DNA of 64,000 nt from G963676205 sp964342525 (GCA_964342525.1 CAYFGQ010000008.1:19300-83299); one strand, 5' to 3'; shown: positions 1-8,865, numbered from the stretch's first letter. The notes: generated by a model from the letters alone, not told the origin. Numbers and translations: made by a program.

Positions 1-409
1 TATCAAGGATGATACCAAATTTTGCAGGGGAATATATAGCACTTTGTACCGCAAGAAGTATAAGATTAAACATAGCTAAATAGAAGTTTCCACTTAGATA
101 TGAAAACACCATAAGAACAGATAGGGTAAATGATGAGATTGCACCATAAACTAAAATATCTTTTTTATTATATTTATCTGATAAATATCCACTTACTGTA
201 AAAAGAAGTAAAAAGGGGATAATTATCATAGCATTGATTATAGATATCCATACAACTTGTTCACTTCCATCAAAAACTTTAAATGCGATATTTTGTAAAA
301 GCACTTTATGTGCCACATCAACTATCACATTACAAAATACAACAAATAAAAATGATAGTTTTATGATCATCATACTTTTAGCTGTAGATAGGATTTTATT
401 TGTTTCCAT
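1..409 (-). CDS. MFS transporter, LplT/Aas-like (3' end cut by window edge)
   Basis: Only the first 136 residues are present; the gene runs off the left edge. They form about three to four hydrophobic helices, with the MFS loop signature GYLSDKYNKKD after the second helix and a later stretch reading QSAIYSPAKFG. That spacing and wording resemble the lysophospholipid flippase LplT and the transporter half of Aas fusion proteins, so a lysophospholipid-type substrate is plausible but not proven. The start codon follows an AAGGAGT-type ribosome site. The MerR-type regulator gene lies 11 bp upstream on the same strand, so the two are probably co-transcribed and the regulator probably controls the transporter. 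Confidence 0.7.
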   Translation of the reverse strand, partial: METNKILSTAKSMMIIKLSFLFVVFCNVIVDVAHKVLLQNIAFKVFDGSEQVVWISIINAMIIIPFLLLFTVSGYLSDKYNKKDILVYGAISSFTLSVLMVFSYLSGNFYLAMFNLILLAVQSAIYSPAKFGIILD

Positions 410-420
410 CTTTTTACTCC

Positions 421-1059
421 TTATTGTTCTTTTTTAAACTCTTCAATAGTGTGTCTATTGAATATATAAGGTTTAAATGAGTTTAAAATATCAAGTACCA
501 AAATCTCAGGTAAGTGACCTGTTTCTTCTAAAACTTTATCTGTTAGTTTCCTCTCTAAGTTTGCAAGTTTTTTACTAGTACTTACATACTCACTTATAAG
601 TTCTTTAGATATATCATAATCCCTTAGTTCTTCATATACTCTTAAAACTTCAATCTCTGTTTTAAAATAAAGATTCTTATCATCTATAAGATCAAGTTCT
701 ATTGCTTCAGTAACTGTTCTTTGATTTAGATCTTTTTTAAAGATAGGATTTGTGATCTCATTTGAGATCATTTGTATAGATTGTAAGATAAGTTCAGCTC
801 TATCATTAAAATTGATACGATAATAATCAAAAAGATCTTTTATATAATCAATTGAAAAGTTGTGTTGATCTTTAAAATGTTTGATCATATTTAATACTGT
901 GATCGTTATCTCTGGATAATACTTCATATTTTTTGAAGTACTATATGTCTCTGGAAGTAAACCTTTTTTTGCATAAAAAGATATTGTGTGATTACTTAAA
1001 TCAGTTTGCTCAACAAGTTCACTCATTTTATAATATATTTTATCATCAAATTTTTTCAT
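421..1059 (-). CDS. MerR-family transcriptional regulator
   Basis: This 212-aa protein has an N-terminal MerR-type winged helix (about residues 8-80): a YKMSELVEQTDLSNHTISFY helix-turn-helix followed by the usual YAKKGLLPE turn and a wing. The C-terminal half is helical and charged, as in MerR dimerisation regions, but I see no cysteine cluster for metal sensing, so the ligand is unknown. It is the first gene of a probable two-gene operon with the MFS transporter. Two palindromes upstream overlap a consensus promoter, which suggests that it represses its own transcription. Confidence 0.8.
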   Translation of the reverse strand: MKKFDDKIYYKMSELVEQTDLSNHTISFYAKKGLLPETYSTSKNMKYYPEITITVLNMIKHFKDQHNFSIDYIKDLFDYYRINFNDRAELILQSIQMISNEITNPIFKKDLNQRTVTEAIELDLIDDKNLYFKTEIEVLRVYEELRDYDISKELISEYVSTSKKLANLERKLTDKVLEETGHLPEILVLDILNSFKPYIFNRHTIEEFKKEQ

Positions 1060-1072
1060 GTGTCTCTCCTTA

Positions 1073-1095
1073 AGTAAAGAGCTTAACTCTTTACT
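1073..1095. promoter_or_regulatory. Palindromic operator 1 upstream of the MerR gene
   Basis: A perfect 9-bp inverted repeat, AGTAAAGAG-N5-CTCTTTACT. It lies between the predicted -10 box and the start codon of the MerR-family gene, so a bound protein would block initiation or early elongation. Confidence 0.7.
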
Positions 1096-1101
1096 CTTGG
1101 A

Positions 1102-1130
1102 ATTATAATCGATTTTTTTATCAAAGTCAA
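1102..1130 (-). promoter_or_regulatory. Sigma70-type promoter of the MerR/MFS operon
   Basis: Reading the minus strand, TTGACT (1130-1125) and TATAAT (1107-1102) are separated by exactly 17 bp. The -35 box lies inside operator 2 and the predicted transcription start lies next to operator 1. MerR activators usually have a stretched 19-20 bp spacer; this one is normal length, which favours simple repression. Confidence 0.65.
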
Positions 1131-1148
1131 GAGCTCAACTCTTTACTT
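1124..1148. promoter_or_regulatory. Palindromic operator 2 upstream of the MerR gene
   Basis: The same motif as operator 1 with one arm mismatch: AAGTCAAGAG-N5-CTCTTTACTT. The two centres are 52 bp apart, close to five helical turns, so two bound dimers would sit on the same DNA face. It covers the -35 box. Confidence 0.65.
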
Positions 1149-1337
1149 TTAATTTTTGAGGGCTTTATATTTAAAAAGGTAATTTTTTTGTAAAAAAACA
1201 AAAATATACAACAAACCATATTATGGAGCTTTTGCATAAAATGCTACCTCTTTTGTATAAAATAATAAAAAATTTGAAAATTTTTATTTCAGGATTTGGG
1301 TTATATAATACAAGATAAAAATAAGCGAAGGTAAATG

Positions 1338-2027
1338 ATGAGTAAAGCAATAGTAACTGGTGGAAATAAAGGTATAGGTTTAGAAGTAACTAAAATGCTT
1401 TTAGAAAAAGATTTTGAAGTGATTGTAATAGCTAGGGATTTTTCAACTTTTGCTTTAAAAGATAATGAAGCTGTAAAAACTATAGAGTATGATATGTCAA
1501 ATCTAGAAGGTATTCCTGCACTTGTGGAATCAATAGGTGAGGTGGATGTACTTGTAAATAATGCAGGTATAATGTATACCCTTCCATATAATGAATACCC
1601 ACAAGATAAAATAGAATCAATAATGAATGTAAATCTTCATGCCCCAATAAAGATGATAGAAGAGTGTGCAAAATATATGAAAGCAGGAGCTAGAGTAGTA
1701 AACAACTCATCTATCTCAGCACATATTGGTCATCCTGATATTTGGTATGGAGTTACAAAAGCTGGTTTATGGAATGCTACTGTTAGTTTTTCAAAAATCT
1801 TTGAAGGAAAGATCATCTTAAATGCAGTAGCACCAAGTCCAATTGAGACAGATATGCAAAAAACAAACTCTGAAGAGAGAAAGACTGCTTTTAAAAAGAC
1901 TGTGATAAGCAAAAGATTTGGTGAACCTGAAGAGGTAGCTAAGACAATTGTTTGGCTTGCAACTGAAAGTCCTGAGTATATAAATGGATCATGTATAGAT
2001 ATAAATAATGGATCATACCCAAGATGA
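1338..2027 (+). CDS. Short-chain dehydrogenase/reductase (SDR)
   Basis: This 229-aa classical SDR has the cofactor motif GGNKGIG (residues 8-14), NNAG (74-77), serines near 124-125 and the catalytic pair Tyr137-x3-Lys141 in YGVTK. All catalytic residues are present and the length is normal. The substrate cannot be told from sequence; FabG-like or sugar/alcohol dehydrogenases are possible. ATGATG gives two possible starts; I took the second, preceded by GAAGG. The stop overlaps the next gene by 4 bp, so the two are translationally coupled. Confidence 0.85.
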   Translation: MSKAIVTGGNKGIGLEVTKMLLEKDFEVIVIARDFSTFALKDNEAVKTIEYDMSNLEGIPALVESIGEVDVLVNNAGIMYTLPYNEYPQDKIESIMNVNLHAPIKMIEECAKYMKAGARVVNNSSISAHIGHPDIWYGVTKAGLWNATVSFSKIFEGKIILNAVAPSPIETDMQKTNSEERKTAFKKTVISKRFGEPEEVAKTIVWLATESPEYINGSCIDINNGSYPR

Positions 2028-2392
2028 TGGATATAATTAGATTAGAATATACAGATGTATTTGATGAAAATAAAGTAAAAGAGTTAGTGTTTTCTTCCCA
2101 TTTAATCAAAGGAAAATACAACCAAGGCTCACTTTTTCCCCTTATGGTAGATGGTAAATCTATGCAACCAGTTATAAATGATAGGGCTGTGATAGTTACT
2201 GACCTTTCCCAAAAAGAGTTAAAGGATGAAGCTATCTATGTGGTTTATTATGGGGATAAAATGTGGGTAAAAAGATATAAAGAAGATGATAAAACTTTTG
2301 TATCAATAAATCCTGATTTTTCCCATTTAGTTTATAAAAAAGATGAGGTGCATATAGTATCAAGGGTTCTTCTTACTTTTACAAATTTGTAA
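2024..2392 (+). CDS. S24-family (LexA-like) peptidase domain protein
   Basis: The 122 residues form little more than a LexA/UmuD-type S24 peptidase domain. The Ser46 in DGKSMQP and Lys83 in MWVKRY are 37 residues apart, the same spacing as Ser119/Lys156 of E. coli LexA. There is no N-terminal helix-turn-helix, so it is not a LexA repressor, and there is no membrane anchor. UmuD is the nearest size match, but no umuC is nearby. It overlaps the SDR gene by 4 bp. Its role is unknown; a stand-alone self-cleaving or protein-processing serine/lysine protease is the most that can be said. Confidence 0.7.
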   Translation: MMDIIRLEYTDVFDENKVKELVFSSHLIKGKYNQGSLFPLMVDGKSMQPVINDRAVIVTDLSQKELKDEAIYVVYYGDKMWVKRYKEDDKTFVSINPDFSHLVYKKDEVHIVSRVLLTFTNL

Positions 2393-2407
2393 AAGTAAGA
2401 AGGGGGT

Positions 2408-3349
2408 CTATTTGATATTTGGTTTTAATAGAGTATCTTCCATCATACTTTTGATAGTAAGCCATCTTACATGTGCTTGTTGTTGAAAGAAATCTTTGTT
2501 TTCCCCTTTTGTAAGGGCATCTTTGTGCTCATTAAATGCTGTGTAGTGTAGGGCATGAACTGTGTATTTTGGATCATTTTTAAATGCTTTATTCATATCT
2601 TTTACATTTTGTAATGTATCATCTATAAAAAATATCTCAGTGATTTTAGAGTCTTTATATTGTGAAAGAAGACATTTTAGCATTTCGCCTTTATTTTGTC
2701 CTGCTAGATACATTGCACCCCTTTGATAAGATACTTTTCTTGCTTTTTCTTTACCACATGGGATAAATGGGCTTGCTAAACTTGCCATCTTTTCTTTACC
2801 AAATTTTAGTCCATTTTGTTCAATTAAATCCATAAATGTGCCATTTGAAGTTTTTAGTTTAGTAAATTGTGTAGTGGTTGCATTTACAGTATCTCCTCCC
2901 CTAGCTGTTTCAACTAAAAGCTTTACACCTTTATTTGATAGTCTTGAAAGTACGTTTGGGATGCTTTTTTCTGTGTAAGGCATCTTATTTAGATTAAACA
3001 ATAAAGTGGAGATATCTATAAGTTCTTGTTCTGTTGAAGCTATTCTATATACATTGTCTTTTCCATAATTTAGATAATCTTTTAATATTTTATCTTGCCA
3101 TGCATACCAAGCTGGACCACCTAGATATTGACAGTTTTTAAAACCTTTGTTTTTATTACATTTCATCATAGTAAGGGTGTCATCATCATCCATTACTATT
3201 AAAGTTTGTTTTAGATTTTTTGCTTTCATTACTCTTTTTTCTAATTCATAAAAGCTTTTAACTTCTCCCCTTTTTGAATCTGCATAGATAAAACTAGGCA
3301 CTAAAACTAATAGTATAAGTGAAATATACTTCTTTGTAACTTTTCCCAT
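2408..3349 (-). CDS. DUF2608 family secreted HAD-like protein
   Basis: The 313-aa product starts with a signal peptide (hydrophobic residues about 9-21, cleavage probably after IYA-DS). It then shows a HAD-type acidic motif, MDDDDTLT (residues 53-60), fitting the DxDxT nucleophile loop of phosphatases, and later FFIDDTLQN, resembling the distal acidic motif. This matches the DUF2608 family, whose substrate is unknown. It probably acts in the periplasm. The gene stands between convergent neighbours and appears to be a single unit. Confidence 0.75.
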   Translation of the reverse strand: MGKVTKKYISLILLVLVPSFIYADSKRGEVKSFYELEKRVMKAKNLKQTLIVMDDDDTLTMMKCNKNKGFKNCQYLGGPAWYAWQDKILKDYLNYGKDNVYRIASTEQELIDISTLLFNLNKMPYTEKSIPNVLSRLSNKGVKLLVETARGGDTVNATTTQFTKLKTSNGTFMDLIEQNGLKFGKEKMASLASPFIPCGKEKARKVSYQRGAMYLAGQNKGEMLKCLLSQYKDSKITEIFFIDDTLQNVKDMNKAFKNDPKYTVHALHYTAFNEHKDALTKGENKDFFQQQAHVRWLTIKSMMEDTLLKPNIK

Positions 3350-3426
3350 AAGAATCCTTTATTTAAATTTTTGTATAAAAGATTAGTAAAAAAAAGTTGT
3401 TATGAGGTCCCTAATTTGTGATTTTT

Positions 3427-4665
3427 TTAAACTTGATAAAATTCAGAAAAAAGTAGGATATCTTTATTTTTTTTATTCTCTTTATCTTTTAGTACTAGAT
3501 TTGATATGATATTTCCTATGGCTGGGGCAAAGGTGATACCAAGCCAACCTAAACCTGTAGCATGGATAAGGTTTTTGTATTTTTTATCATATCCAATTAG
3601 GGGCATATCATTTGGGCATAGGGGTCTAAAGCCTGTCCATTCTATTGCATTTTTCATCTCAAAGTCGTTTGTGTATATGGATAGATTTTTTTTGATACTA
3701 TCTATTTGTTTTTTTACTACATTTGGATCTTTTGATCCTAGTTCTAGTTTTGAAGTGATTCTTACTGTATCTCGCCTTGGTGTTATGGCTATAAAAAGAT
3801 CTGCAAAGAGTGCGGCAGTTTTTGGTTTTAAGGATTCTTCCATCTCAAAGGTTATACTATATCCTTTTGCAGGAAGCATTAAAAAGTCATTGCCTGCTTG
3901 CTTTGATAGGTTTAACTCCCAACCTGTGGATAAGATCACATTTTGTGGTTCATATAGGTGTTTGTTTGTAGCTATGGTTGAGACTTTATCTCCTATAAAT
4001 TCTAGTTTTCTAACCTCTTCATTTAGTTGAAATTCAACTCCTTCTTTTAAAAGGTAAGCCTTAAGTTCTTTCATTAAAAGTCCAGAGTCAACATGACCAT
4101 TTCCTTTTAGAAGTACTGAGCCTACTATTTTATCATTTGCACAAGGCATATATTCTTTTGTTTGCTCTTTTGAGAGGATTAGATATTTATTGGGATCTTT
4201 AGTTATTTGTACTTTTTTATTAAAGGAGTCATTTTCTGTATAAACCATAAGAAGACCATCTTTATGAAAAAAGAAATCCATCTTATCTTTTTTTGTCATA
4301 TTTTCGTAGGTACCTAAGGAGTATTGTCCATAGGTTTCAAATAAGACAAGGGATTTTTTTAGTCTTTTTTGATTTGCACTTGCTGCGAATTTTAAAAGCC
4401 AACGATAAAGCTTTGGATCAAGATTTGGATGTATATTTACAGGGGATTCTCCTTTAAGCATAAGTTTTAAGGTATCACCTATTATCCCTGGGGTGCTTAG
4501 TGGGTTTTTGCCTTTAAAAGATACTAGACCTGCATTTCCAAAGGATGTACCTGAGGTGATATCACCTTTATCGATGATAGTTGTTTTTATGCCTTGTTTT
4601 AGCATATGGTAGGCTATCATTAATCCGACTATTCCCCCACCAATAATAACTGTATCTTTTTTCAT
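3427..4665 (-). CDS. FAD-dependent amino-acid oxidase/dehydrogenase (DadA-like)
   Basis: The 412-aa protein begins with a Rossmann FAD motif, IIGGGIVGL (residues 7-15), then SGTSFGNAGLVS, typical of the D-amino-acid dehydrogenase small subunit family. Near the end, WTGFRPLCPNDMPLIGY and HATGLGWLGITFAPAIG are the usual FAD-contact segments of this family. Length is normal. It probably oxidises a D-amino acid or a related amine, passing electrons to the quinone pool; the exact substrate is uncertain. No racemase gene is adjacent. Confidence 0.8.
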   Translation of the reverse strand: MKKDTVIIGGGIVGLMIAYHMLKQGIKTTIIDKGDITSGTSFGNAGLVSFKGKNPLSTPGIIGDTLKLMLKGESPVNIHPNLDPKLYRWLLKFAASANQKRLKKSLVLFETYGQYSLGTYENMTKKDKMDFFFHKDGLLMVYTENDSFNKKVQITKDPNKYLILSKEQTKEYMPCANDKIVGSVLLKGNGHVDSGLLMKELKAYLLKEGVEFQLNEEVRKLEFIGDKVSTIATNKHLYEPQNVILSTGWELNLSKQAGNDFLMLPAKGYSITFEMEESLKPKTAALFADLFIAITPRRDTVRITSKLELGSKDPNVVKKQIDSIKKNLSIYTNDFEMKNAIEWTGFRPLCPNDMPLIGYDKKYKNLIHATGLGWLGITFAPAIGNIISNLVLKDKENKKNKDILLFSEFYQV

Positions 4666-4811
4666 AGGAGATCCTTTTTCATAATTTAATGTAGCACTAA
4701 ATATTCCAAAAAAAAATAAAGCCTGATATTTAAATGTAAGTTCTAAGTTAATAGATATATGATAGTATAGAATTTATTAGTAAATAAATATTTAAAATAA
4801 AAGAAGAAAAT

Positions 4812-5975
4812 ATGTTAAAAATCTCAAATGAACAAATGAGATCTTTATGGTTAAAATCAAATGGCTTATATGGTGAGATAAAAAAAGAGTTTGATCTTTT
4901 AGGTATTATAAAAGATTTAGGTTTTGTACAACTAGATACTATACAAAATGTTACTAGGGCACATCATCATATCTTATACTCTAGGGATAAAAGATATAAG
5001 GAGTATATGCTTGATGCTCTTTTAGAAGCTGGTGAGATTTTTGAGCATTTTACTCATGATGCTTCTGTATTGTCTATAGAGTTTTATCCTATGTGGGAGT
5101 TACAGTTTAAAAATCTAAAAGAAAAGATTGATAGATCAAAATATTATAAAAATATCTTAGATGAAGATGGCAAAGAAGATATTATAAAAAGGATCAAAGA
5201 AGAGGGTGCTTTAAATATAAAAGATTTTGAAGCTATTGATACTCTTAAACAAAAAACTTGGTCAAAATCTGTATATAAATCTACACTAGATTATATGTGG
5301 TATAGTGGAATACTCACTACAGCATATAGAAAAAACTTTAGAAAGTATTATGATCTAAGGGAAAATAAAATCCCAAAAGAGTTTTTAGATAAGGAAATAT
5401 CAAAAGAGGAACAAATAGATTGGCTATGCTCACAGGCACTAGATAGAATGAGTGTGGCAAGTGCCAAGGAGATAAAAGAGTTTTGGGATGTACTAAGTAT
5501 AAAAGAGGTAAATACTTGGATAAAACAAAATCAAAAAAATATAATTGAACTTCAGTGGCAAAATGATGAGGGAAAATATATAAAAGCTTTTGCACCTTTA
5601 AATATAGAAGATAGGTTAAATGATTTAGAGCTATTTGAAGCAAATATAAAGATCATAAATCCATTTGATCCTACTATAAGGGATAGAAAAAGATTAAAAA
5701 ATATATTTGGATTTGAATATAAGATAGAGATATTTGTAGCAAAAGAGAAAAGAGTATGGGGATATTATGTTTATCCTTTACTTTTAGGGGATAAGTTTAT
5801 AGGTAGAATAGAATTAAAAGCTGATAGAAAAGAGAATTTTTTAGAAGTATTAAATTTTTGGTTAGAAGCTGGTATTGTTTGGGGTGATAAGAAACAAAAA
5901 AATTTGGATAGTGAACTAAAAAGTTTTGCTTCACTTGCTGGAATAGATAAGATAATTTGGAATGAAAAAGATTAG
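4812..5975 (+). CDS. YcaQ-like winged-helix DNA glycosylase (interstrand crosslink repair)
   Basis: The 387-aa protein fits the HTH_42 superfamily of winged-helix DNA glycosylases. Residues 38-44 read FVQLDTI, carrying the QxD form of the catalytic motif that distinguishes YcaQ from AlkZ (QxQ), followed by RAHHHIL. E. coli YcaQ unhooks DNA interstrand crosslinks. The C-terminal end (GRIELKADRKENFL) matches the family's last conserved block. Its stop overlaps the next gene by 14 bp, and an AlkD-like gene lies 1.3 kb downstream, consistent with a local alkylation-damage repair group. Confidence 0.8.
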   Translation: MLKISNEQMRSLWLKSNGLYGEIKKEFDLLGIIKDLGFVQLDTIQNVTRAHHHILYSRDKRYKEYMLDALLEAGEIFEHFTHDASVLSIEFYPMWELQFKNLKEKIDRSKYYKNILDEDGKEDIIKRIKEEGALNIKDFEAIDTLKQKTWSKSVYKSTLDYMWYSGILTTAYRKNFRKYYDLRENKIPKEFLDKEISKEEQIDWLCSQALDRMSVASAKEIKEFWDVLSIKEVNTWIKQNQKNIIELQWQNDEGKYIKAFAPLNIEDRLNDLELFEANIKIINPFDPTIRDRKRLKNIFGFEYKIEIFVAKEKRVWGYYVYPLLLGDKFIGRIELKADRKENFLEVLNFWLEAGIVWGDKKQKNLDSELKSFASLAGIDKIIWNEKD

Positions 5976-6726
5976 TATATTAGGTAGTGGTTGGTTAGGT
6001 TTAGATTTAGCAAAAGAGTTAAAGAAAAGCTACTTTATTAAATTCTCCACAAGATCAAAAGATAAATATGACCTACTTAAAAAAGATTTTGATATGTATC
6101 TTTTTGATATGAAGAATTTAGATGATAGGTTTTTTGATTCGGATATTCTTATTATCAATATCCCTTCAAAAGATATAGAAATATATAAAAAGATTGCAGA
6201 TAAAATAAAACAAAACAATATATCAAAAGTGATATTTGTAAGCTCGACTGCAGTGTATAAAAATACAAATGGTATAGTAAAAGAAGATGATGCTATTTTT
6301 TTAGCTAATAATATTTGGCTTGATATAGAAAATATTTTTTTAGAAATAGAGCAGATTCAAACTATAGTACTTAGATTTGCTGGATTGATAGGATATGATA
6401 GAAATATAGTAAGGCATTTTCAATATAAAGAGGTGAAAAATTCTAAAGCTCCTGTAAATATGATACATAAAGATGATTGTATTAGTATCATAAAAAACTT
6501 GATTGATGTAGATGTCGATACAGGGATTTTTAACTGTTGTGCGTCATCTCATCCTAGTAAAGAAGAGTTTTATACATACAGTGCAATAAAAAGTGGATAT
6601 AATATCCCTAAATTTGATGAAAAAAAAGAATCATATAAAATAATTGATAATACAAAATTGATAAAAAGATTGGGGTATAGATATATCCATGATGATCTTT
6701 TAACGATAGATTTTAAAAAGGTATAA
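5962..6726 (+). CDS. NAD(P)-binding sugar-epimerase-like protein (YeeZ type)
   Basis: The 254-aa protein opens with a Rossmann motif GSGWLGLDLAKEL (residues 8-20) and contains VIFVSSTAVYKN, RFAGLIG and IHKDDCISII, the pattern of the YeeZ/extended SDR family. The usual YxxxK catalytic pair is not clear, so it may bind nucleotide without classical epimerase chemistry. It overlaps the YcaQ-like gene by 14 bp and is followed 2 bp later by a transglutaminase-like gene, so the three are probably one operon. Substrate unknown. Confidence 0.7.
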   Translation: MKKISILGSGWLGLDLAKELKKSYFIKFSTRSKDKYDLLKKDFDMYLFDMKNLDDRFFDSDILIINIPSKDIEIYKKIADKIKQNNISKVIFVSSTAVYKNTNGIVKEDDAIFLANNIWLDIENIFLEIEQIQTIVLRFAGLIGYDRNIVRHFQYKEVKNSKAPVNMIHKDDCISIIKNLIDVDVDTGIFNCCASSHPSKEEFYTYSAIKSGYNIPKFDEKKESYKIIDNTKLIKRLGYRYIHDDLLTIDFKKV

Positions 6727-6727
6727 G

Positions 6728-7297
6728 ATGCAAGAGTATTTAAAAGAAGATGAGATTATAGATTTTTCAAATCCAGATATTCAAAAGTTAGCAAAAGAAT
6801 TAGCGAAAGAGTGTACTAATGATGAACAAATTGCAAAAAAATGTTTTTTATATGTAAGAGATGAGATAAGACATGTGGGTGATTATAAGCTAGATATTCA
6901 AAGTATAAGTGCTAGTGATGTATTAAAAAATAAAGCAGGGTGGTGTTATGCAAAGGCTCATCTTCTTGCAGCTCTTCTTAGAGCAAATGGAATTCCTACT
7001 GCACTTTGCTATCAACGCCTTTCGTGTTCTGAATACGAGAAGGGTATATATTGTTTACATGGATTAAATGGGGTGTATTTAAAAGAACATGGCTGGTACA
7101 GAGTTGATTCTCGTGGAAATAAGGAGGGCGTAGATGCACAGTTTACTCCTCCTATTGAAAAGCTTGCTTTTGAAAAAGGTGAAAATGAATATGATATTGA
7201 AGGCTTTTTTGATAAACCTTTAGATGTGATAATAGAAAAGCTAGAAAAAAATGATACTTATGAAAAGATGAAAGGTGACTTTCCAGATTATAAATAG
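6728..7297 (+). CDS. Transglutaminase-like cysteine protease/peptidase domain protein
   Basis: The 189-aa protein carries the papain-like transglutaminase core with the full triad: Cys73 in GWCYAKAHLLAALLR, His111 in CLHGLNGVYL and Asp127 in WYRVDSRGN. There is no signal peptide, so it is cytosolic. Bacterial members of this fold act as peptidases or peptide N-glycanase-like enzymes more often than as cross-linkers; the substrate here is unknown. Third gene of a tight operon with the YcaQ-like and YeeZ-like genes. Confidence 0.75.
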   Translation: MQEYLKEDEIIDFSNPDIQKLAKELAKECTNDEQIAKKCFLYVRDEIRHVGDYKLDIQSISASDVLKNKAGWCYAKAHLLAALLRANGIPTALCYQRLSCSEYEKGIYCLHGLNGVYLKEHGWYRVDSRGNKEGVDAQFTPPIEKLAFEKGENEYDIEGFFDKPLDVIIEKLEKNDTYEKMKGDFPDYK

Positions 7298-7305
7298 ATC
7301 TTGGG

Positions 7306-8019
7306 TTAAATAAGACCTTTTAAATATTTCTGCCTTGTATCTTTATCTAATTTCTCAATAGCATATCTAAGCATGGTTCTAGGCATAGTTTTATATCTAG
7401 GGGCTAAAAACTCTATCATAAGCTCCGTATTTTTTATCCCTACATTTCTTATAGCCCAACCCACAGCTTTATGTATAAGATCATGGGAATCATGTAGTAA
7501 TATATCTGCTATTTTTAAAGTATCATCAAATTGATGATCATTTATAAGAGCAAAAGTGGAGATGATAGAGATACGTTTTTGCCAAAGATTATCAGAAGTG
7601 GCAAATTTATAAAGGATATCCTTATCTTTATTTCTAAGATGTACACCTATTATATGGGGACAAGTTACATCTATAAGATCCCAGTTGTTTATTTGAGAGG
7701 TATTAGATATATAAAATTGATATATTTTTTCCCTTTTTTTATCATCTGAGAATCTTTTGGTTTTATATTGGTAGACTAAAACTAAAAGGGCAAACATTCT
7801 ATGTTCATGGTATGGTGAATATAAAAACCCTTTGATCTCATCAAAGTTCATATCTAAGAAGTTGTTTTTAACCACTTTTCTAATATCAGGTACTTTGATA
7901 CCTAAGAATTGATCCCCTTCGCCATATTCACCTTTGCCTGTTTTAAAGAATTTTTTGTATTCGGGGATTTTGTCTGGGTGGCTATATGATTTTAGTTCAT
8001 CTAGTATATTTTTTCGCAT
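7306..8019 (-). CDS. AlkD-like DNA alkylation repair protein
   Basis: The 237-aa, wholly alpha-helical protein matches the AlkD HEAT-like repeat family, which excises N3- and N7-alkylated purines without base flipping. Typical segments are FLGIKVPDIRKV near the start, NNWDLIDVTCPHIIG in the middle (the Trp-Asp pair at the lesion face) and WQKRISIIS. It is convergent with the transglutaminase gene and divergent from the YjbR gene. With the YcaQ-like glycosylase nearby it makes a second DNA-alkylation repair activity in this segment. Confidence 0.85.
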   Translation of the reverse strand: MRKNILDELKSYSHPDKIPEYKKFFKTGKGEYGEGDQFLGIKVPDIRKVVKNNFLDMNFDEIKGFLYSPYHEHRMFALLVLVYQYKTKRFSDDKKREKIYQFYISNTSQINNWDLIDVTCPHIIGVHLRNKDKDILYKFATSDNLWQKRISIISTFALINDHQFDDTLKIADILLHDSHDLIHKAVGWAIRNVGIKNTELMIEFLAPRYKTMPRTMLRYAIEKLDKDTRQKYLKGLI

Positions 8020-8080
8020 AATTTACCTCTTAAAGTTCTATGGTATTATACAATATTTAAATATCATATCAGGGGTTAAT

Positions 8081-8443
8081 ATGCAACTAGAAAAAATAGA
8101 ATCAATTTTTATGGCAAAAAATGGTGCAACAAAAGAGTTTCCTTTTGGCGATGATGTGATGGTATTTAAAGTGATGAATAAGATGTATGGGCTTATAAGT
8201 CTAAATGATGATCCTTTAAATATAAATCTAAAATGTGATCCAAATGATGCAATAGCATATAGGGATATTTATGAGTGTGTAAATCCTGGATATCATATGA
8301 ATAAAAAACATTGGAATACGATCACTTTAGATGGTTCTATGGAAGATGATATTGTTAGAGATATGGTTGATGAGTCTTATGATCTTGTGGTATCAAAACT
8401 TACAAGAAAACAAAAAGATGAATTAAAAGCCTTATCAAAATAG
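8081..8443 (+). CDS. MmcQ/YjbR family DNA-binding protein
   Basis: The 120-aa protein fits the YjbR/MmcQ family (CyaY-like fold), with TKEFPFGDDVMVFKV, NLKCDPNDAIAYRD, NPGYHMNKKHWNTI and DESYDLVVSKL as family landmarks. Members include the mitomycin-resistance protein MmcQ, though the molecular role of most is unsettled. I chose the ATG at 8081, preceded by AGGGG; a longer in-frame extension to 7934 would run into the divergent AlkD-like gene and lacks a ribosome site. It begins a three-gene run with the GNAT and PhzF genes. Confidence 0.8.
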   Translation: MQLEKIESIFMAKNGATKEFPFGDDVMVFKVMNKMYGLISLNDDPLNINLKCDPNDAIAYRDIYECVNPGYHMNKKHWNTITLDGSMEDDIVRDMVDESYDLVVSKLTRKQKDELKALSK

Positions 8444-8451
8444 GAAAATAA

Positions 8452-8865
8452 ATGTATAGATGTGAAAATAAAAAAGCTAATATTGATGAATATTATTCTT
8501 TATATTTAGAGACTGGTTGGAATGAGATTCAAAAGTTAAATAAAGAGGAAGTACAAATAGCACTTGATAATAGTTTTATTTGTGTAAGTGTTTATGAGGG
8601 AGATACTTTAGTTGGTGTTGGTAGAGTGAATTCTGATGGAGTAGTGTATGCTTGTATCTATGATGTGATAGTTAAAAAATCCCATCATAAAAAGGGTATA
8701 GGCTCTATGATTGTAAATATGTTAGTAGAGAAATGTAAGGAGGTAAATATGAGAAGTATTCATCTTTTTACAGCTGAGGGTGTAAAAGAGTTTTATGAAA
8801 AACTTGGCTTTGAAGTAAGACCTGAGAGTGCTCCGGGGATGAGATATATAGGAAAAGAGGAATAG
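8452..8865 (+). CDS. GNAT family N-acetyltransferase
   Basis: A compact 137-aa GNAT enzyme. The acetyl-CoA loop is in the segment SHHKKGIGSMIVNML (Q/RxxGxG/A type), preceded by the IYDVIVKK strand and followed by HLFTAEGVKEFYEKLGFE, the usual C-terminal signature. The substrate is unknown. It sits 8 bp after the YjbR gene and abuts the PhzF gene directly, so the three are probably co-transcribed. Confidence 0.8.
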   Translation: MYRCENKKANIDEYYSLYLETGWNEIQKLNKEEVQIALDNSFICVSVYEGDTLVGVGRVNSDGVVYACIYDVIVKKSHHKKGIGSMIVNMLVEKCKEVNMRSIHLFTAEGVKEFYEKLGFEVRPESAPGMRYIGKEE

